Assembly: GCA_944327465.1 (NCBI GenBank)
Contig: CALVHH010000002.1
Location: 1 to 64,000 of the forward strand
Length of the DNA stretch: 64,000 bases
Direction: 5' to 3'
DNA from: an uncultured Clostridia bacterium
Lineage (GTDB): Bacteria > Bacillota > Clostridia > Christensenellales > Borkfalkiaceae
Positions 39,081 through 47,700 of the stretch are shown here, one piece after another. Made by a program: the position numbers and the translations under genes. The notes under the pieces are model-generated. The model searched no databases, had not been told where the DNA came from, and saw only the letters and a program-made list of their open reading frames with translations. Numbering within the stretch: the first letter of the stretch is position 1; each line of letters begins with the position of its first letter.

Positions 39081-40449
39081 CACTATTTTCGTATGCGCGG
39101 AGTGCGGCGCGACCAGCCCGAGGTGGCTGGGGCGGTGCCCTTCGTGCGGAAAATTCAATACAATGGCTGAAGAGGCGGTAAAGAGCGACAAGCCCGAAAA
39201 GAACAACAGGGCGGTATATTCGCAGGCGAGGGCGCAGAAGCTTTCGGCAGTTACCTTTGAAAGGTACGACCGCACGCCGAGCGGCATCTCCGAATTCGAC
39301 ACCGTGCTCGGAGGCGGCATCGTGGCGGGCTCGCTCGTCCTCTTGGGCGGCGACCCGGGCATAGGCAAATCTACCCTGCTCACGCAGATAGCCGCGCACC
39401 TTTCGCACGGGCACAAGGTTTTGTACTTTTCGGCAGAAGAGAGCTGCTCGCAGGTGAAGATGCGGGCGGAGCGGCTGCAGCTTGACACAGGCGAGCTGTA
39501 TATAGTGAACGAGACCTGCATAGACGGGCTCGAAAGCGAGCTCGACGGGGTGCAATTTTGCATAATAGACTCCATTCAGGCAGTTTACACCGACGACCTC
39601 TCCTCCTCTTCCGGCTCCGTGGGACAGGTCAGGGAATGCGCCACAAAGCTCATGCGCACGGCAAAGAGCCGCGGCATAACATTTTTTATAGTGGGGCACG
39701 TGACAAAGGAGGGCGCGCTGGCGGGACCCAAAGTGCTGGAGCACATAATGGACACCGTGCTCTACTTCGAGGGCGAAAACCAGGAAAACTATCGCATACT
39801 CCGCGCCGTAAAGAACAGATTCGGCAATGTTTCGGAAGTGGGCGTGTTCGAGATGACCGACCGCGGCATAGCAGCCGTCACGGACTATTCGGGCATATTC
39901 CTTTCGGAGAGCCGCGGACAGGAGGCGGGCTGCGCGGTGACGCCCGCACAGACGGGCAACCGCTGCATGAACGTGGAGATACAGACGCTCATTTCCAAGA
40001 CGGCGTTCGGTCAGCCGCGCAGGATGCCGCTGGGCATAGACTACAACAAGCTTGCGCTGCTTTTGGCGGTGCTTGAAAAGAGATGCTCGCTGCCCTTCCA
40101 GAGCTACGACGTGTACATAAACGCGATGGGCGGCATAAAGCTCAGTGAGCCCGCGTGCGACCTTGCGGTGTGCGCGGCGCTGGCTTCGGCGCACACCGAC
40201 GAGCCGATAGACAAGTACACGGCGATATTCGGCGAAGTGGGGCTCACGGGCGAAGTGAGGGCGGTTTCCTACGCCGAAAAACGCGTGCAGGAGTGCGTAA
40301 AGATGGGATTCAGGCGCGTGCTGCTGCCCGCGAAGAACATGAAATCGGTGGCAAAATACGCCGATAAAATAAACATAGTGCCCATACTGTACGTAAATTC
40401 CATGATAAAGACGCTATTCGGGCAGGGGAGCAACCGGGCAAAAGCATAA
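39067..40449 (+). CDS. radA: DNA repair protein RadA (Sms)
   Basis: A 460-residue protein from the ATG at 39067, which sits inside the end of ispDF and follows GGAAGAG. It has the N-terminal zinc motif CAECG and CPSCGKFN, a RecA-like core with Walker A GGDPGIGKST (about 88-97) and the RadA KNRFG motif (about 252-256), and a Lon-protease-like C-terminal domain (about 330-460). RadA promotes branch migration in recombination and processes stalled forks. Length and motifs are standard. Confidence 0.97.
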   Translation: MAKNNTIFVCAECGATSPRWLGRCPSCGKFNTMAEEAVKSDKPEKNNRAVYSQARAQKLSAVTFERYDRTPSGISEFDTVLGGGIVAGSLVLLGGDPGIGKSTLLTQIAAHLSHGHKVLYFSAEESCSQVKMRAERLQLDTGELYIVNETCIDGLESELDGVQFCIIDSIQAVYTDDLSSSSGSVGQVRECATKLMRTAKSRGITFFIVGHVTKEGALAGPKVLEHIMDTVLYFEGENQENYRILRAVKNRFGNVSEVGVFEMTDRGIAAVTDYSGIFLSESRGQEAGCAVTPAQTGNRCMNVEIQTLISKTAFGQPRRMPLGIDYNKLALLLAVLEKRCSLPFQSYDVYINAMGGIKLSEPACDLAVCAALASAHTDEPIDKYTAIFGEVGLTGEVRAVSYAEKRVQECVKMGFRRVLLPAKNMKSVAKYADKINIVPILYVNSMIKTLFGQGSNRAKA

Positions 40450-40469
40450 AAAAAATTTTGCCACGCCTA

Positions 40470-40497
40470 TTGACGAACGCGCATTTGATGGTATAAT
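40470..40497 (+). promoter_or_regulatory. Sigma-A promoter of the cytidylate-kinase-like gene
   Basis: TTGACG (40470-40475) and TATAAT (40492-40497) are 16 bases apart. The leader is about 45 bases and ends with TAAGGAGGT seven bases before the ATG at 40547. Confidence 0.7.
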
Positions 40498-40546
40498 AAT
40501 ATTGATGAGAGGGCGCACATGCGGGCGCCTTAAGGAGGTATGATAT

Positions 40547-41161
40547 ATGATTATAACAGTATCTCGTCAGTTTGGCAGCGGCGGCAGAGAGGTGGGCAAA
40601 CGCCTTGCCGACGCACTCGGACTGCAATATTACGACAAGGAACTTGTGACGCAGATAGCCGAACACACCGACTTGAACGAGGGATATGTGTCCTCCGTAC
40701 TTGAAAACGGCGGCTTTAAAAATTATGCCTTTACATTCGGCAGGACTATGCCCTTTGTTTCAGCCACTCCCGCCCCCGTCACCGACGTTTTGGTGGCGCA
40801 GCAGAAGATCATAAAGGCGATAGGTCAGAAGGGCAACTGCCTGATAGTCGGACGCTCGGCAGACGTGATACTCAAGGACTTCAAGCCGTTCAGAATATTC
40901 GTATACGCCGACGACGCCAGCAAGATAGCCCGCTGCCGCCAGCGCGCACCCGAAGGCGAACACTACACCGACAAACAGATGCTCAGGCGCTTCAAGGAAA
41001 TTGACGGCGGCAGAAGGAAGCTGCACGACCTTTTGAGCATGCACCGCTGGGGCGACAAGGCGGGATACGACCTGATGCTCAACACCACGAACATAAACAT
41101 AAAAGCCATAATTCCCGCGCTGGCGGAATATATATCGAAAGCAAACAAGGACGAGCAGTGA
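40547..41161 (+). CDS. Cytidylate-kinase-like protein
   Basis: A 204-residue P-loop protein. MIITVSRQFGSGGREVGKRL is the phosphate-binding start of the cytidylate-kinase-like family, followed by YYDKELV and the NCLIVGRSADVIL/FVYADD strand, then a lid region with arginines (ARCRQRAPEG, and LHDLLSMHRWGDK). It lacks the full CMP-binding set of the housekeeping enzyme Cmk, so its substrate is uncertain. It forms its own transcription unit. Confidence 0.82.
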   Translation: MIITVSRQFGSGGREVGKRLADALGLQYYDKELVTQIAEHTDLNEGYVSSVLENGGFKNYAFTFGRTMPFVSATPAPVTDVLVAQQKIIKAIGQKGNCLIVGRSADVILKDFKPFRIFVYADDASKIARCRQRAPEGEHYTDKQMLRRFKEIDGGRRKLHDLLSMHRWGDKAGYDLMLNTTNINIKAIIPALAEYISKANKDEQ

Positions 41162-41179
41162 GCGCCCGCACGGGCGTTG

Positions 41180-41216
41180 GCGGCGGGTCAAAAATGACCC
41201 GCCGCTATAATTTTTT
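41180..41216 (+). terminator. Terminator after the cytidylate-kinase-like gene
   Basis: GCGGCGGGTCA (41180-41190) pairs with TGACCCGCCGC (41195-41205) and is followed by TATAATTTTTT. Confidence 0.85.
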
Positions 41217-41250
41217 GCGCGCAAAAGACGAAGAGAAACAAAATACAAAC

Positions 41251-41290
41251 GAAGAGCGCGGGGGCGAAAAATTTCGCCCCCGCGCTCTTC
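41251..41290. terminator. Second hairpin, 19-bp perfect stem
   Basis: Perfectly complementary 19-base arms (41251-41269 and 41272-41290) enclose two bases. The plus side is followed by AACACTTTTTTATT. Its placement between the kinase and the convergent AbrB-like gene suits a bidirectional terminator. Confidence 0.75.
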
Positions 41291-41364
41291 AACACTTTTT
41301 TATTACGTTAAGGTTAGTTTACTTCCGCACAGTCTGCCGTGCAGCCACACAAAGGAGCTTGCGC

Positions 41365-41655
41365 TCACTTCTTCTTTTTCTTCTTTTTCTTTTTGTCCTT
41401 GTCCTTTTTCTCGGCGTCGTACAAAGGCGAAGTGGGAAGTTCGTCAAACTGCGCAGCATCGGGCTCGGCGGCGGGCGCCTTTGCCTTTACGGCGGCGCCC
41501 GAAGGCAGTGAGCCGAAGTTGTCGCCGTTCATGACTATGTAGCCCTGTTCGCACTTTACAAACAATAATTTATCGCCCGTGTCCACACCCAGCTCTTCCC
41601 TGACCGCCTTGGGTATGGTTATTTGACCCTTTGAAGTCAGTTTTGCAATTTCCAT
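41365..41655 (-). CDS. AbrB/SpoVT-type DNA-binding protein with lysine tail
   Basis: A 96-residue protein. Residues 1-45 are the AbrB swapped-hairpin domain (KLTSKGQITIPKAVREELGV, then GDKLLFVKCEQGYIVM), a dimeric DNA-binding fold used by transition-state regulators and antitoxins. The remaining half is a Pro/Ala linker and a lysine-rich end (DKDKKKK and more), coded mostly by AAG/AAA and rich enough in repeats to slip. There is no toxin gene nearby. GGAGG and a strong promoter precede it. Confidence 0.82.
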   Translation of the reverse strand: MEIAKLTSKGQITIPKAVREELGVDTGDKLLFVKCEQGYIVMNGDNFGSLPSGAAVKAKAPAAEPDAAQFDELPTSPLYDAEKKDKDKKKKKKKKK

Positions 41656-41701
41656 AAGTTCTTACCTCCGTTACAAAAGCAAAAATCCTTACTTTTCTTA
41701 C

Positions 41702-41729
41702 ATTATACCATAAATATACAGTTTGTCAA
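41702..41729 (-). promoter_or_regulatory. Consensus promoter of the AbrB-like gene
   Basis: On the minus strand TTGACA (41729-41724) and TATAAT (41707-41702) are perfect consensus boxes 16 bases apart. The leader to the ATG at 41655 is about 40 bases. Confidence 0.75.
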
Positions 41730-41800
41730 GTAAAGGAAAACATTTCCTGCAAATTGAGGCATAAATTTTTTAACCCCGCGCAACATAGATAGTACGGAGG

Positions 41801-42406
41801 ATGAATATGCAATTTGAAAACAGCATGACCCGCCTGAATCTTGCAAGAAGTTTTGCCGGCGAAAGTCAGGCGGCGATGCGCTACAGAATGATAGCGCGGG
41901 CGGCCGCAAAACAGGGACAGAGCCAACTTTGCTACGTGTTGAACACGATAGCCCAAAACGAGGACGAACATGCGCGAAGGTTTTTTGAAGAGCTGACAAA
42001 GCACGGCGGAAACGACATCGACAATATCGAACTTGAAGCCGGGTATCCCTTTCACACGGGCGACTTAGCCAAGGCAATGAGGCTTGCCGCCAAAGACGAA
42101 CGCGAGGAACACCAAAGAATTTACCAAAGTTTTGCCAATGAAGCACAGAGCGAAGGTCTGGACGACATTGCCGCACTGTTTAAAATGGTTGCCAATGTGG
42201 AAAAGCGGCACGAACAGGTATTTGAATACCTTGCCGAAGCCTTTGAAAAGGGAAAACTGTACAAAAACGACGCGCCGATACTGTATATCTGCTCTAAGTG
42301 CGGCTATATGCACACGGCAAACGAGGCATGGAAGACATGTCCGCTTTGCAGGTCGGACCAAAGCGAAGTAATTTTGCATATTCCCTACGACAAGGAGAAA
42401 TTATGA
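41801..42406 (+). CDS. rbr: Rubrerythrin-like diiron peroxidase
   Basis: A 201-residue protein. The N-terminal four-helix bundle has the ferritin-like ligands (FAGESQAAMRYRM, QNEDEHARRFF, DEREEHQRIYQSF, VEKRHEQVFEYL). The C-terminal rubredoxin-like knuckle has CSKCG and CPLCR (about 164-184). Rubrerythrins reduce hydrogen peroxide with electrons from rubredoxin in the cytoplasm of anaerobes. The order of domains is classical. GGAGG precedes the ATG, and the last four bases overlap the next small gene. Confidence 0.93.
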   Translation: MNMQFENSMTRLNLARSFAGESQAAMRYRMIARAAAKQGQSQLCYVLNTIAQNEDEHARRFFEELTKHGGNDIDNIELEAGYPFHTGDLAKAMRLAAKDEREEHQRIYQSFANEAQSEGLDDIAALFKMVANVEKRHEQVFEYLAEAFEKGKLYKNDAPILYICSKCGYMHTANEAWKTCPLCRSDQSEVILHIPYDKEKL

Positions 42407-42495
42407 AAAAGACCGAAAATTCCAAAAGCAAGGGCTGCAAAAGCAAAAAGACTACCGACTGCGGCTCTTCAAAGGGAGCAAAGGACTGCAATTGA
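42403..42495 (+). CDS. Very short Lys/Ser/Cys-rich peptide, possibly part of a frameshifted gene
   Basis: A 30-residue reading frame whose ATG overlaps the rubrerythrin stop (ATGA) and follows AAGGAG. It is rich in Lys, Ser and Cys (KSKGCKSKKTTDCG). Right after the stop the +1 frame stays open to 42589 and encodes ELSSECFDPNGSYTGVC and then EEPVQDADDL, which looks like a natural protein end. Removing one T in AATTGAG joins both into about 61 residues. Function unknown; translational coupling to rubrerythrin suggests a redox or metal role. Confidence 0.6.
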   Translation: MKKTENSKSKGCKSKKTTDCGSSKGAKDCN

Positions 42496-42622
42496 GCTGA
42501 GTTCGGAGTGCTTTGACCCGAACGGCAGCTATACGGGCGTGTGCCGCGACAGGCACGAAGAGCCCGTGCAGGACGCCGACGACCTTTAAATAGGCGTGCC
42601 GCGCTGCGGCATTAAAAGGTCG

Positions 42623-42655
42623 GGCGGCGGGCGAAAAGTATTTTCGCCCGCCGCC
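42623..42655 (+). terminator. Hairpin after the rubrerythrin unit
   Basis: Arms of 15 bases (GGCGGCGGGCGAAAA and its complement) enclose GTA. There is no long T run afterwards, so termination would rely on the very stable stem. Confidence 0.6.
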
Positions 42656-42708
42656 TTACATATCCTATAATTCAAACTTTCCTTAAAAAACGCTCCCGTA
42701 CATAGACG

Positions 42709-42740
42709 CGCCGCCGCGGCAGATGACTGCCGCGGCGGCG
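42709..42740 (-). terminator. Hairpin after the NifX-like gene
   Basis: CGCCGCCGCGGCA (42709-42721) pairs with TGCCGCGGCGGCG (42728-42740) around six bases. It lies just past the stop at 42754 but has no U tract on the minus strand. Confidence 0.55.
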
Positions 42741-42753
42741 TACTCATAAAAAT

Positions 42754-43161
42754 TCAGTTTTTGCCGCAGTAGCCGCCGCAGTCGTGGTCGCCGCCGTGGC
42801 AGCCGTGACCTTCGCCGTGCTCGCGGTCGTGGTGGTCGCAGCGCACTTGGGGGTCGTAGCCCAAAGTGCCCGCAAGATATGCTTCGACGGCACCGTCCGC
42901 ACTGCCCGAAACTCCGCCGAAGAGCTCTATGCCCGCCTGAGCGAGGGCAGCCTGCGCCCCTCCGCCTATGTCGCCGCAGATGAGCGCTTCAACTCCCATG
43001 TTCTTTAAAAAGGAGGCAAGTGCGCCGTGACCGCTGCCGTTGGTATCGACGACTTCGGATGACTGCACCTTGCCGTCGCATACATCGTAAATTTTGAACT
43101 GCTGAGTGTGTCCGAAGTGCTGAAAAACTTCGCCGTTCAGATAAGTTACCGCCAATTTCAT
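42754..43161 (-). CDS. NifX/NifB-C-terminal-like protein with His-rich tail
   Basis: A 135-residue protein. Residues 1-105 are the dinitrogenase iron-molybdenum cofactor-type domain (MKLAVTYLNGEVFQHFGHTQ, EVVDTNGSGHGALASFL, ALICGDIGGGAQAALAQAGI). The last 30 residues are rich in His, Cys, Asp and Gly (HHDREHGEGHGCHGGDHDCG), a probable metal-binding tail. No nif genes are nearby; free-standing members of this family in anaerobes are of unknown role and may carry iron-sulfur or other metal clusters. It is followed on the same strand by no gene for 350 bases. Confidence 0.85.
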   Translation of the reverse strand: MKLAVTYLNGEVFQHFGHTQQFKIYDVCDGKVQSSEVVDTNGSGHGALASFLKNMGVEALICGDIGGGAQAALAQAGIELFGGVSGSADGAVEAYLAGTLGYDPQVRCDHHDREHGEGHGCHGGDHDCGGYCGKN

Positions 43162-43194
43162 TTTACACCTCTTTTATGGGGCTGACCGCCCTCA

Positions 43195-43746
43195 TCATTT
43201 TAAATATTTTATTATCCTTGCAGGATTTCCCGCAATGACTACGTTTGAAGGAAACGACTTTGTCACCACCGCTCCGCTGCCGACGACTACGTTGTCGCCC
43301 AGCGTGACGCCGGGATTGATGACGGCGCTGCCGCCTATCCAGCAGTTATCGCCTATGGTCACGGGCTTGCCGAGCTCCAGCCCCGATATGCGGGTGGCTT
43401 CGTCGAGCGGGTGGCACGCCGTATATATGCCCGCCTGCGGTGCGATGAGGCAGTTTCTGCCTATGGTAACTTTGCATACGTCGAGAATGACGACGCCGTA
43501 GTTGACGTAAAAATTTTCGCCGACGTGAATATTGCAGCCGTAGTCGCACCAGAATCCCCTGCCCAGCGTGACGTTCTGCCCGCAGCTGCCCAAAAGCTGC
43601 TTGGCTATGGCGCTGCGCTCCGCTTCATCGAGCCTGCCGTAGTTCAGTTCTTCGCACAGCTTTACAGCCCTTGTGTGCATGGCGGCAAGTTCGGGGTCGC
43701 TTGCCGTGTACAGCTCGCCCGCCAGCATCTTTTGCTTTTCGGTCAT
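43195..43746 (-). CDS. maa: Sugar O-acetyltransferase, left-handed beta-helix (Maa/LacA-like)
   Basis: A 183-residue hexapeptide-repeat acetyltransferase. The N-terminal cap MTEKQKMLAGELYTASDPEL is that of maltose/galactoside O-acetyltransferases, followed by hexapeptide coils and the active-site region YTACHPLDEATR with catalytic His, then GNPARIIKYL. It transfers acetyl from acetyl-CoA to a sugar hydroxyl. The gene lies eight bases downstream of ftsY and may be co-transcribed with it. Confidence 0.9.
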   Translation of the reverse strand: MTEKQKMLAGELYTASDPELAAMHTRAVKLCEELNYGRLDEAERSAIAKQLLGSCGQNVTLGRGFWCDYGCNIHVGENFYVNYGVVILDVCKVTIGRNCLIAPQAGIYTACHPLDEATRISGLELGKPVTIGDNCWIGGSAVINPGVTLGDNVVVGSGAVVTKSFPSNVVIAGNPARIIKYLK

Positions 43747-43754
43747 AACGCGCC

Positions 43755-44651
43755 TCAGAATATGTTGTCTATGAACTCTTCGGGGTCGAACAGCTCTATG
43801 TCTTCAAGCTTTTCGCCCACGCCCGTAAACATTACGGGCACGCCCAGTTCGGAGCAGAGCGAAATGACGAAACCGCCCTTTGCGGTGCCGTCGAGCTTTG
43901 TTAAAACTATGCCGTCGAGTTCGACGGCTTCATCGAACACCCGCGCCTGATTGACGGCGTTGTGACCGGTGGTGGCGTCGAGCACAAGCAGCTTATAGAA
44001 GTTAGCCGCAGGCATTTCGCGCCTGACCACCCTGTCCATCTTTTTGAGCTCTTCCATCAAATTCGCCTTGACGTGCAGCCTGCCCGCGGTATCTATTATC
44101 ACCACGTCTGTCCCCCTCGCCTTGGCTGAAGACAGCGCGTCAAAGACTACTGCCGAGGGGTCGGAACCCTCCTCGTGCTTGACTATGCGCACCTTGGCTC
44201 GCTCTGCCCACACCGAAAGCTGGTCGCTTGCGGCGGCGCGGAAGGTATCGGCGGCGGCAACAGTGACCGACTTGTGCTGTTTTAAAAAGTAGTTGGCGAG
44301 CTTGCCGACGGTAGTCGTCTTGCCCACGCCGTTGACGCCCACGAGCATTATCACCGCGGGATATTTAAGCTCGGGCAGCTCTGCCTCTGTAAGCTTTTCT
44401 TCGAGAATGTCCTTTAAAAGGTCTACTATATAGTCCTTGTCCCTGAGTTTTTCCTGTTTTACCTCGTCGCGGAGCTCTTCCACCACCTCTTCGGAGGTCG
44501 TCAGCGAGATGTCGGAAGATATCAGAATCTCTTCGAGCTCTTCGTAGAACTCATCGCCTATCTTGTTTTTTGCAAACAGTGCGCCGAGCGCGCCGCCCAA
44601 TGCTTCGCGCGTCTTTTTGAGCGCACCTGCTATTTTTGAAAATATTCCCAT
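43755..44651 (-). CDS. ftsY: Signal recognition particle receptor FtsY
   Basis: A 298-residue SRP-type GTPase. After a short helical N domain come the G-domain motifs GVNGVGKTTT (about 108-117), DTFRAAASDQL, DTAGRLHVK (about 196-204) and TKLDGTAKGG (about 255-264). It lacks the long acidic A domain of E. coli FtsY, as usual in Firmicutes. It docks ribosome-SRP complexes at the membrane. It follows smc by 112 bases; GAGGATC precedes the ATG. Confidence 0.97.
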   Translation of the reverse strand: MGIFSKIAGALKKTREALGGALGALFAKNKIGDEFYEELEEILISSDISLTTSEEVVEELRDEVKQEKLRDKDYIVDLLKDILEEKLTEAELPELKYPAVIMLVGVNGVGKTTTVGKLANYFLKQHKSVTVAAADTFRAAASDQLSVWAERAKVRIVKHEEGSDPSAVVFDALSSAKARGTDVVIIDTAGRLHVKANLMEELKKMDRVVRREMPAANFYKLLVLDATTGHNAVNQARVFDEAVELDGIVLTKLDGTAKGGFVISLCSELGVPVMFTGVGEKLEDIELFDPEEFIDNIF

Positions 44652-44763
44652 AAGATCCTCTATGTTTTATTAACGCAAGTCTTGCCGTGGGGCGGCTGCG
44701 ACTTGCCGCAATATAGACCCCTTTAATTCTTCTCAAACGGCGTAAGGATGGCGCCGTTCACGA

Positions 44764-47700
44764 TCATGATATCGTATCGCCGCCGAGCTTGGTTTCCACT
44801 TCGGAAAGCTTTACCGAAACTATCTTTGAAACGCCCTTTTCTTCCATCGTAACGCCAAAGAGAACATCGGCGTTTTCCATTGTGGGCTTGCGATGGGTTA
44901 TTACTATGAACTGAGTTTTTTCGGCAAACTTTTTAAGATATCGCGCATACCTGCCCACGTTGGCTTCGTCCAGCGCGGCTTCGATTTCGTCGAGCACGCA
45001 GAAGGGCATGGGGCGCATGGCTATTATTGCAAAAAGTATGGCTATTGCCGTGAGCGCCTGTTCGCCGCCCGAAAGCAGAGATATCTTTGAAAGTTTTTTG
45101 CCGGGAGGCGAGGCGATTATCTCTACTCCGGCATTTAAAGGGTCGTCGCAGTCGGTGTAGTCGAGCTGCAGTTCCGCCCTGCCGCCGCCGAACAGCTCCT
45201 TGAAGGTGCGCTTGAAATTTTCGTTTATCGTTTCAAAGCCCTTGTTGAATATCCTGAGCATTTCGTCACGGATGTCGTTGAGCGCCAGCGTCAAATCTTC
45301 GATGCCCTTTTCAAGGTCTGCCTTGTCCTGGCACATCTTGTTGTAGCGGGCGGAAACTTCCTCGTACTCCTCCACTGCGTTGGGATTGACGGCGCCGAGC
45401 ATGGTGAGCTGGCGCTTGTAATTGGCTATTGCGTTTGCAGAACCCGAAATATCGTACCCCTCCTCCTTATACTGCAGGCAGCTTTCGTAGTCGAGGTCGT
45501 ATTCTTCGGATATCCTTGCCTGAAGATTTTCAAGGTCGGAATCTATCTTTTGCAGATTGAGTTCGGCAGCGTGCAGTTTTTCCTTGCACTTTTCGCTCTC
45601 GTCGTAGGTGCGCAGCCTGTCGGCGTTGACCTTTTCGGTGCGCTCGTTGAGCGTGCGCTTGGTATCTTCGAGCGAAGCTATTTCGGCAAGCACCCTGTCG
45701 AGTTCTGCCTTGTCGTCCTGCGAGAGCGCGGCGCGGGCAGCCTTTTGAGTGAAGTCATCGAACTGCGCCTGCATTTCTGGCAGCACATCCTGCAGCGACG
45801 AAACTTTGGATATGAGCTGCGCCCTCTCTTCGGTCAGCCTTGCAACGGTGTCCTCGTTGCCCTTTACCGCCGTCTGCAGCGAGGCGCTCTCTATCTGGCA
45901 GCTGTTCAGCTTTTCCACCTTGGCGCTGCGCTCTTCGACAAGTTTTTCGTACTTGACGGACATATCGTCCATTTCGGACGACGCCCTGTCGGACTGTTCC
46001 GAAAGCGTGCTTGCGCCTTCGGACGTTGAAGAGAACTGATCGTCGAGCTCGTGCAGCTTGCCCTCGAGGGCGCGGCGCGTCTGGCAGTAGGCGGAATATT
46101 CGCCCTCCTTGTCGGTGACGCTCTGCAAGAGCCCCGAGCTGCGCTGGTTGCAGGCGGCGAGCTCGTTGCCCGCGCTCTGCAGCCTCTCCCTGAGGTTTTC
46201 ACGCGCCTGCACGGCGTTGGTGCGGGCGAGTTCCGCCTCCTCCTTTTTTGCCTCGGCGCGGGCGAGCGCGGCGCGTTTTTGGGAGATGGACTCCTCTATC
46301 TCCTTTAAGTTGCGCTCGTTTGCGAGGAGATTTGCCGAATTTTCCCTGCGCGAACCGCCCGTCATGGAGCCCGTGGTGGAGATGACGTCGCCGTCGAGGG
46401 TGACTATCTTGAACGCGCGGGGGTACTTTTTGGCTATAGCCGTGGCGGAGCGGATGTCGTCGCAGATGAGCGTGTTGCCCAGGAGATTGTGTATTACGTT
46501 TTCGTACTTTTTATCGTAGGCGACGAGGTCTATGGCGTAGCCTATGGCGCCCTCTTCGCGGCGGGCAGACCTTATCTGGTCGTTTTCGTAGCGGGGACGG
46601 AGGGCGTCGACGGGCAGGAACGTTACCTGACCTGCGCGGTTGTTCTTTAAATATAAAATGAGCGTCTGCGCGTCCTCACGCGTGGCGGTGATGACGTTTT
46701 GCATGGCGCCGCCGAAAGCCGTCTCTATGGCGGTTTCGTACTCCTTCTTTGTGCTTACGACGTCGGCAATCAGCCCCATTATCCTTGCGCCCAGCGAAGG
46801 GTTGCTGCGGGCGTCGCTCATGAGCCGCTTTACAGAGTATATGTAGCCTTCGAAGCGGTCGCGGAGAGCCTGCTGCGTAGTGAGCGACTGACCGAGCGAA
46901 TCTATGGCGGCGCGGAGAGAGTAGATTTCGGATACCAGCTCCTGCAGCTTGCCTTCCGCCTTGGCGACTTCGGAGTCGGCGTTGGCGACGAGTTCGTTTT
47001 CGTTGCCCAGCAGGGCGTTAAGGCGCTGCTGTTCGGACAGGGCGGCGGCGTACTCGTCCTTGAGCGAGGCGTGCTCGCCCTTTATTCGGGAAATAGCCTC
47101 GTCTATTTCGGCTATGCGCTCGTTGATGAATTCCTTTTTTGCCGACAGCGAGCCCATGCTCTCCTTTATGTCCGAAAGGTCCTTGAAGGCGTCCATGACC
47201 TTTTTGCGGTGCTCATCCGTCATGTTTTCATAGTTTGTTATTTCAGCCGAAAGCGCCGATATCTCGGCGCGGAGCCGTTCGCATACCGACGAGAGATTGG
47301 CTATGCGGGCGGTGTTCTTTTCGGCGTAGTCGCGGGTGCGCTTTATCTCCCTGTCGATATCGCCTATGCGCTTGGTGGAATAGGTTATGTCGTCGCGCGC
47401 CTGCGTGAGCTTTTGCTTGACGGCGTTGGCTTTTTCCTTGAACACCTTGCTTTCGCCCGACGTCTGGGCTATGCCAACAGAGTAGCTGACGCGCTTATCG
47501 TTGAGCTGCTTCAGCTTGTCGTCGGCGGAGGACAGCAGTGCGCGGCACTCGTCGTATTCGTTTAAGAGCGCCGAAGACTGTTCGGCAAGCTTTTCTATCT
47601 GCGCGGTGCAGTCGGCGATCTTTGCGTTTATCCTGTTCCTTTCGCCTTCGGCGGTATCGTGGCGGTAGATGTATGTATTGACCTCGTGATGGCGAAGCGA

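Noticed and set aside
38037-39575. Long open frame of about 512 codons antisense to ispDF and radA
   Set aside because: The protein is low-quality (His/Ala/Arg-rich, no domain), and the plus strand encodes full-length enzymes with clear motifs. It is an effect of GC-rich codon use.
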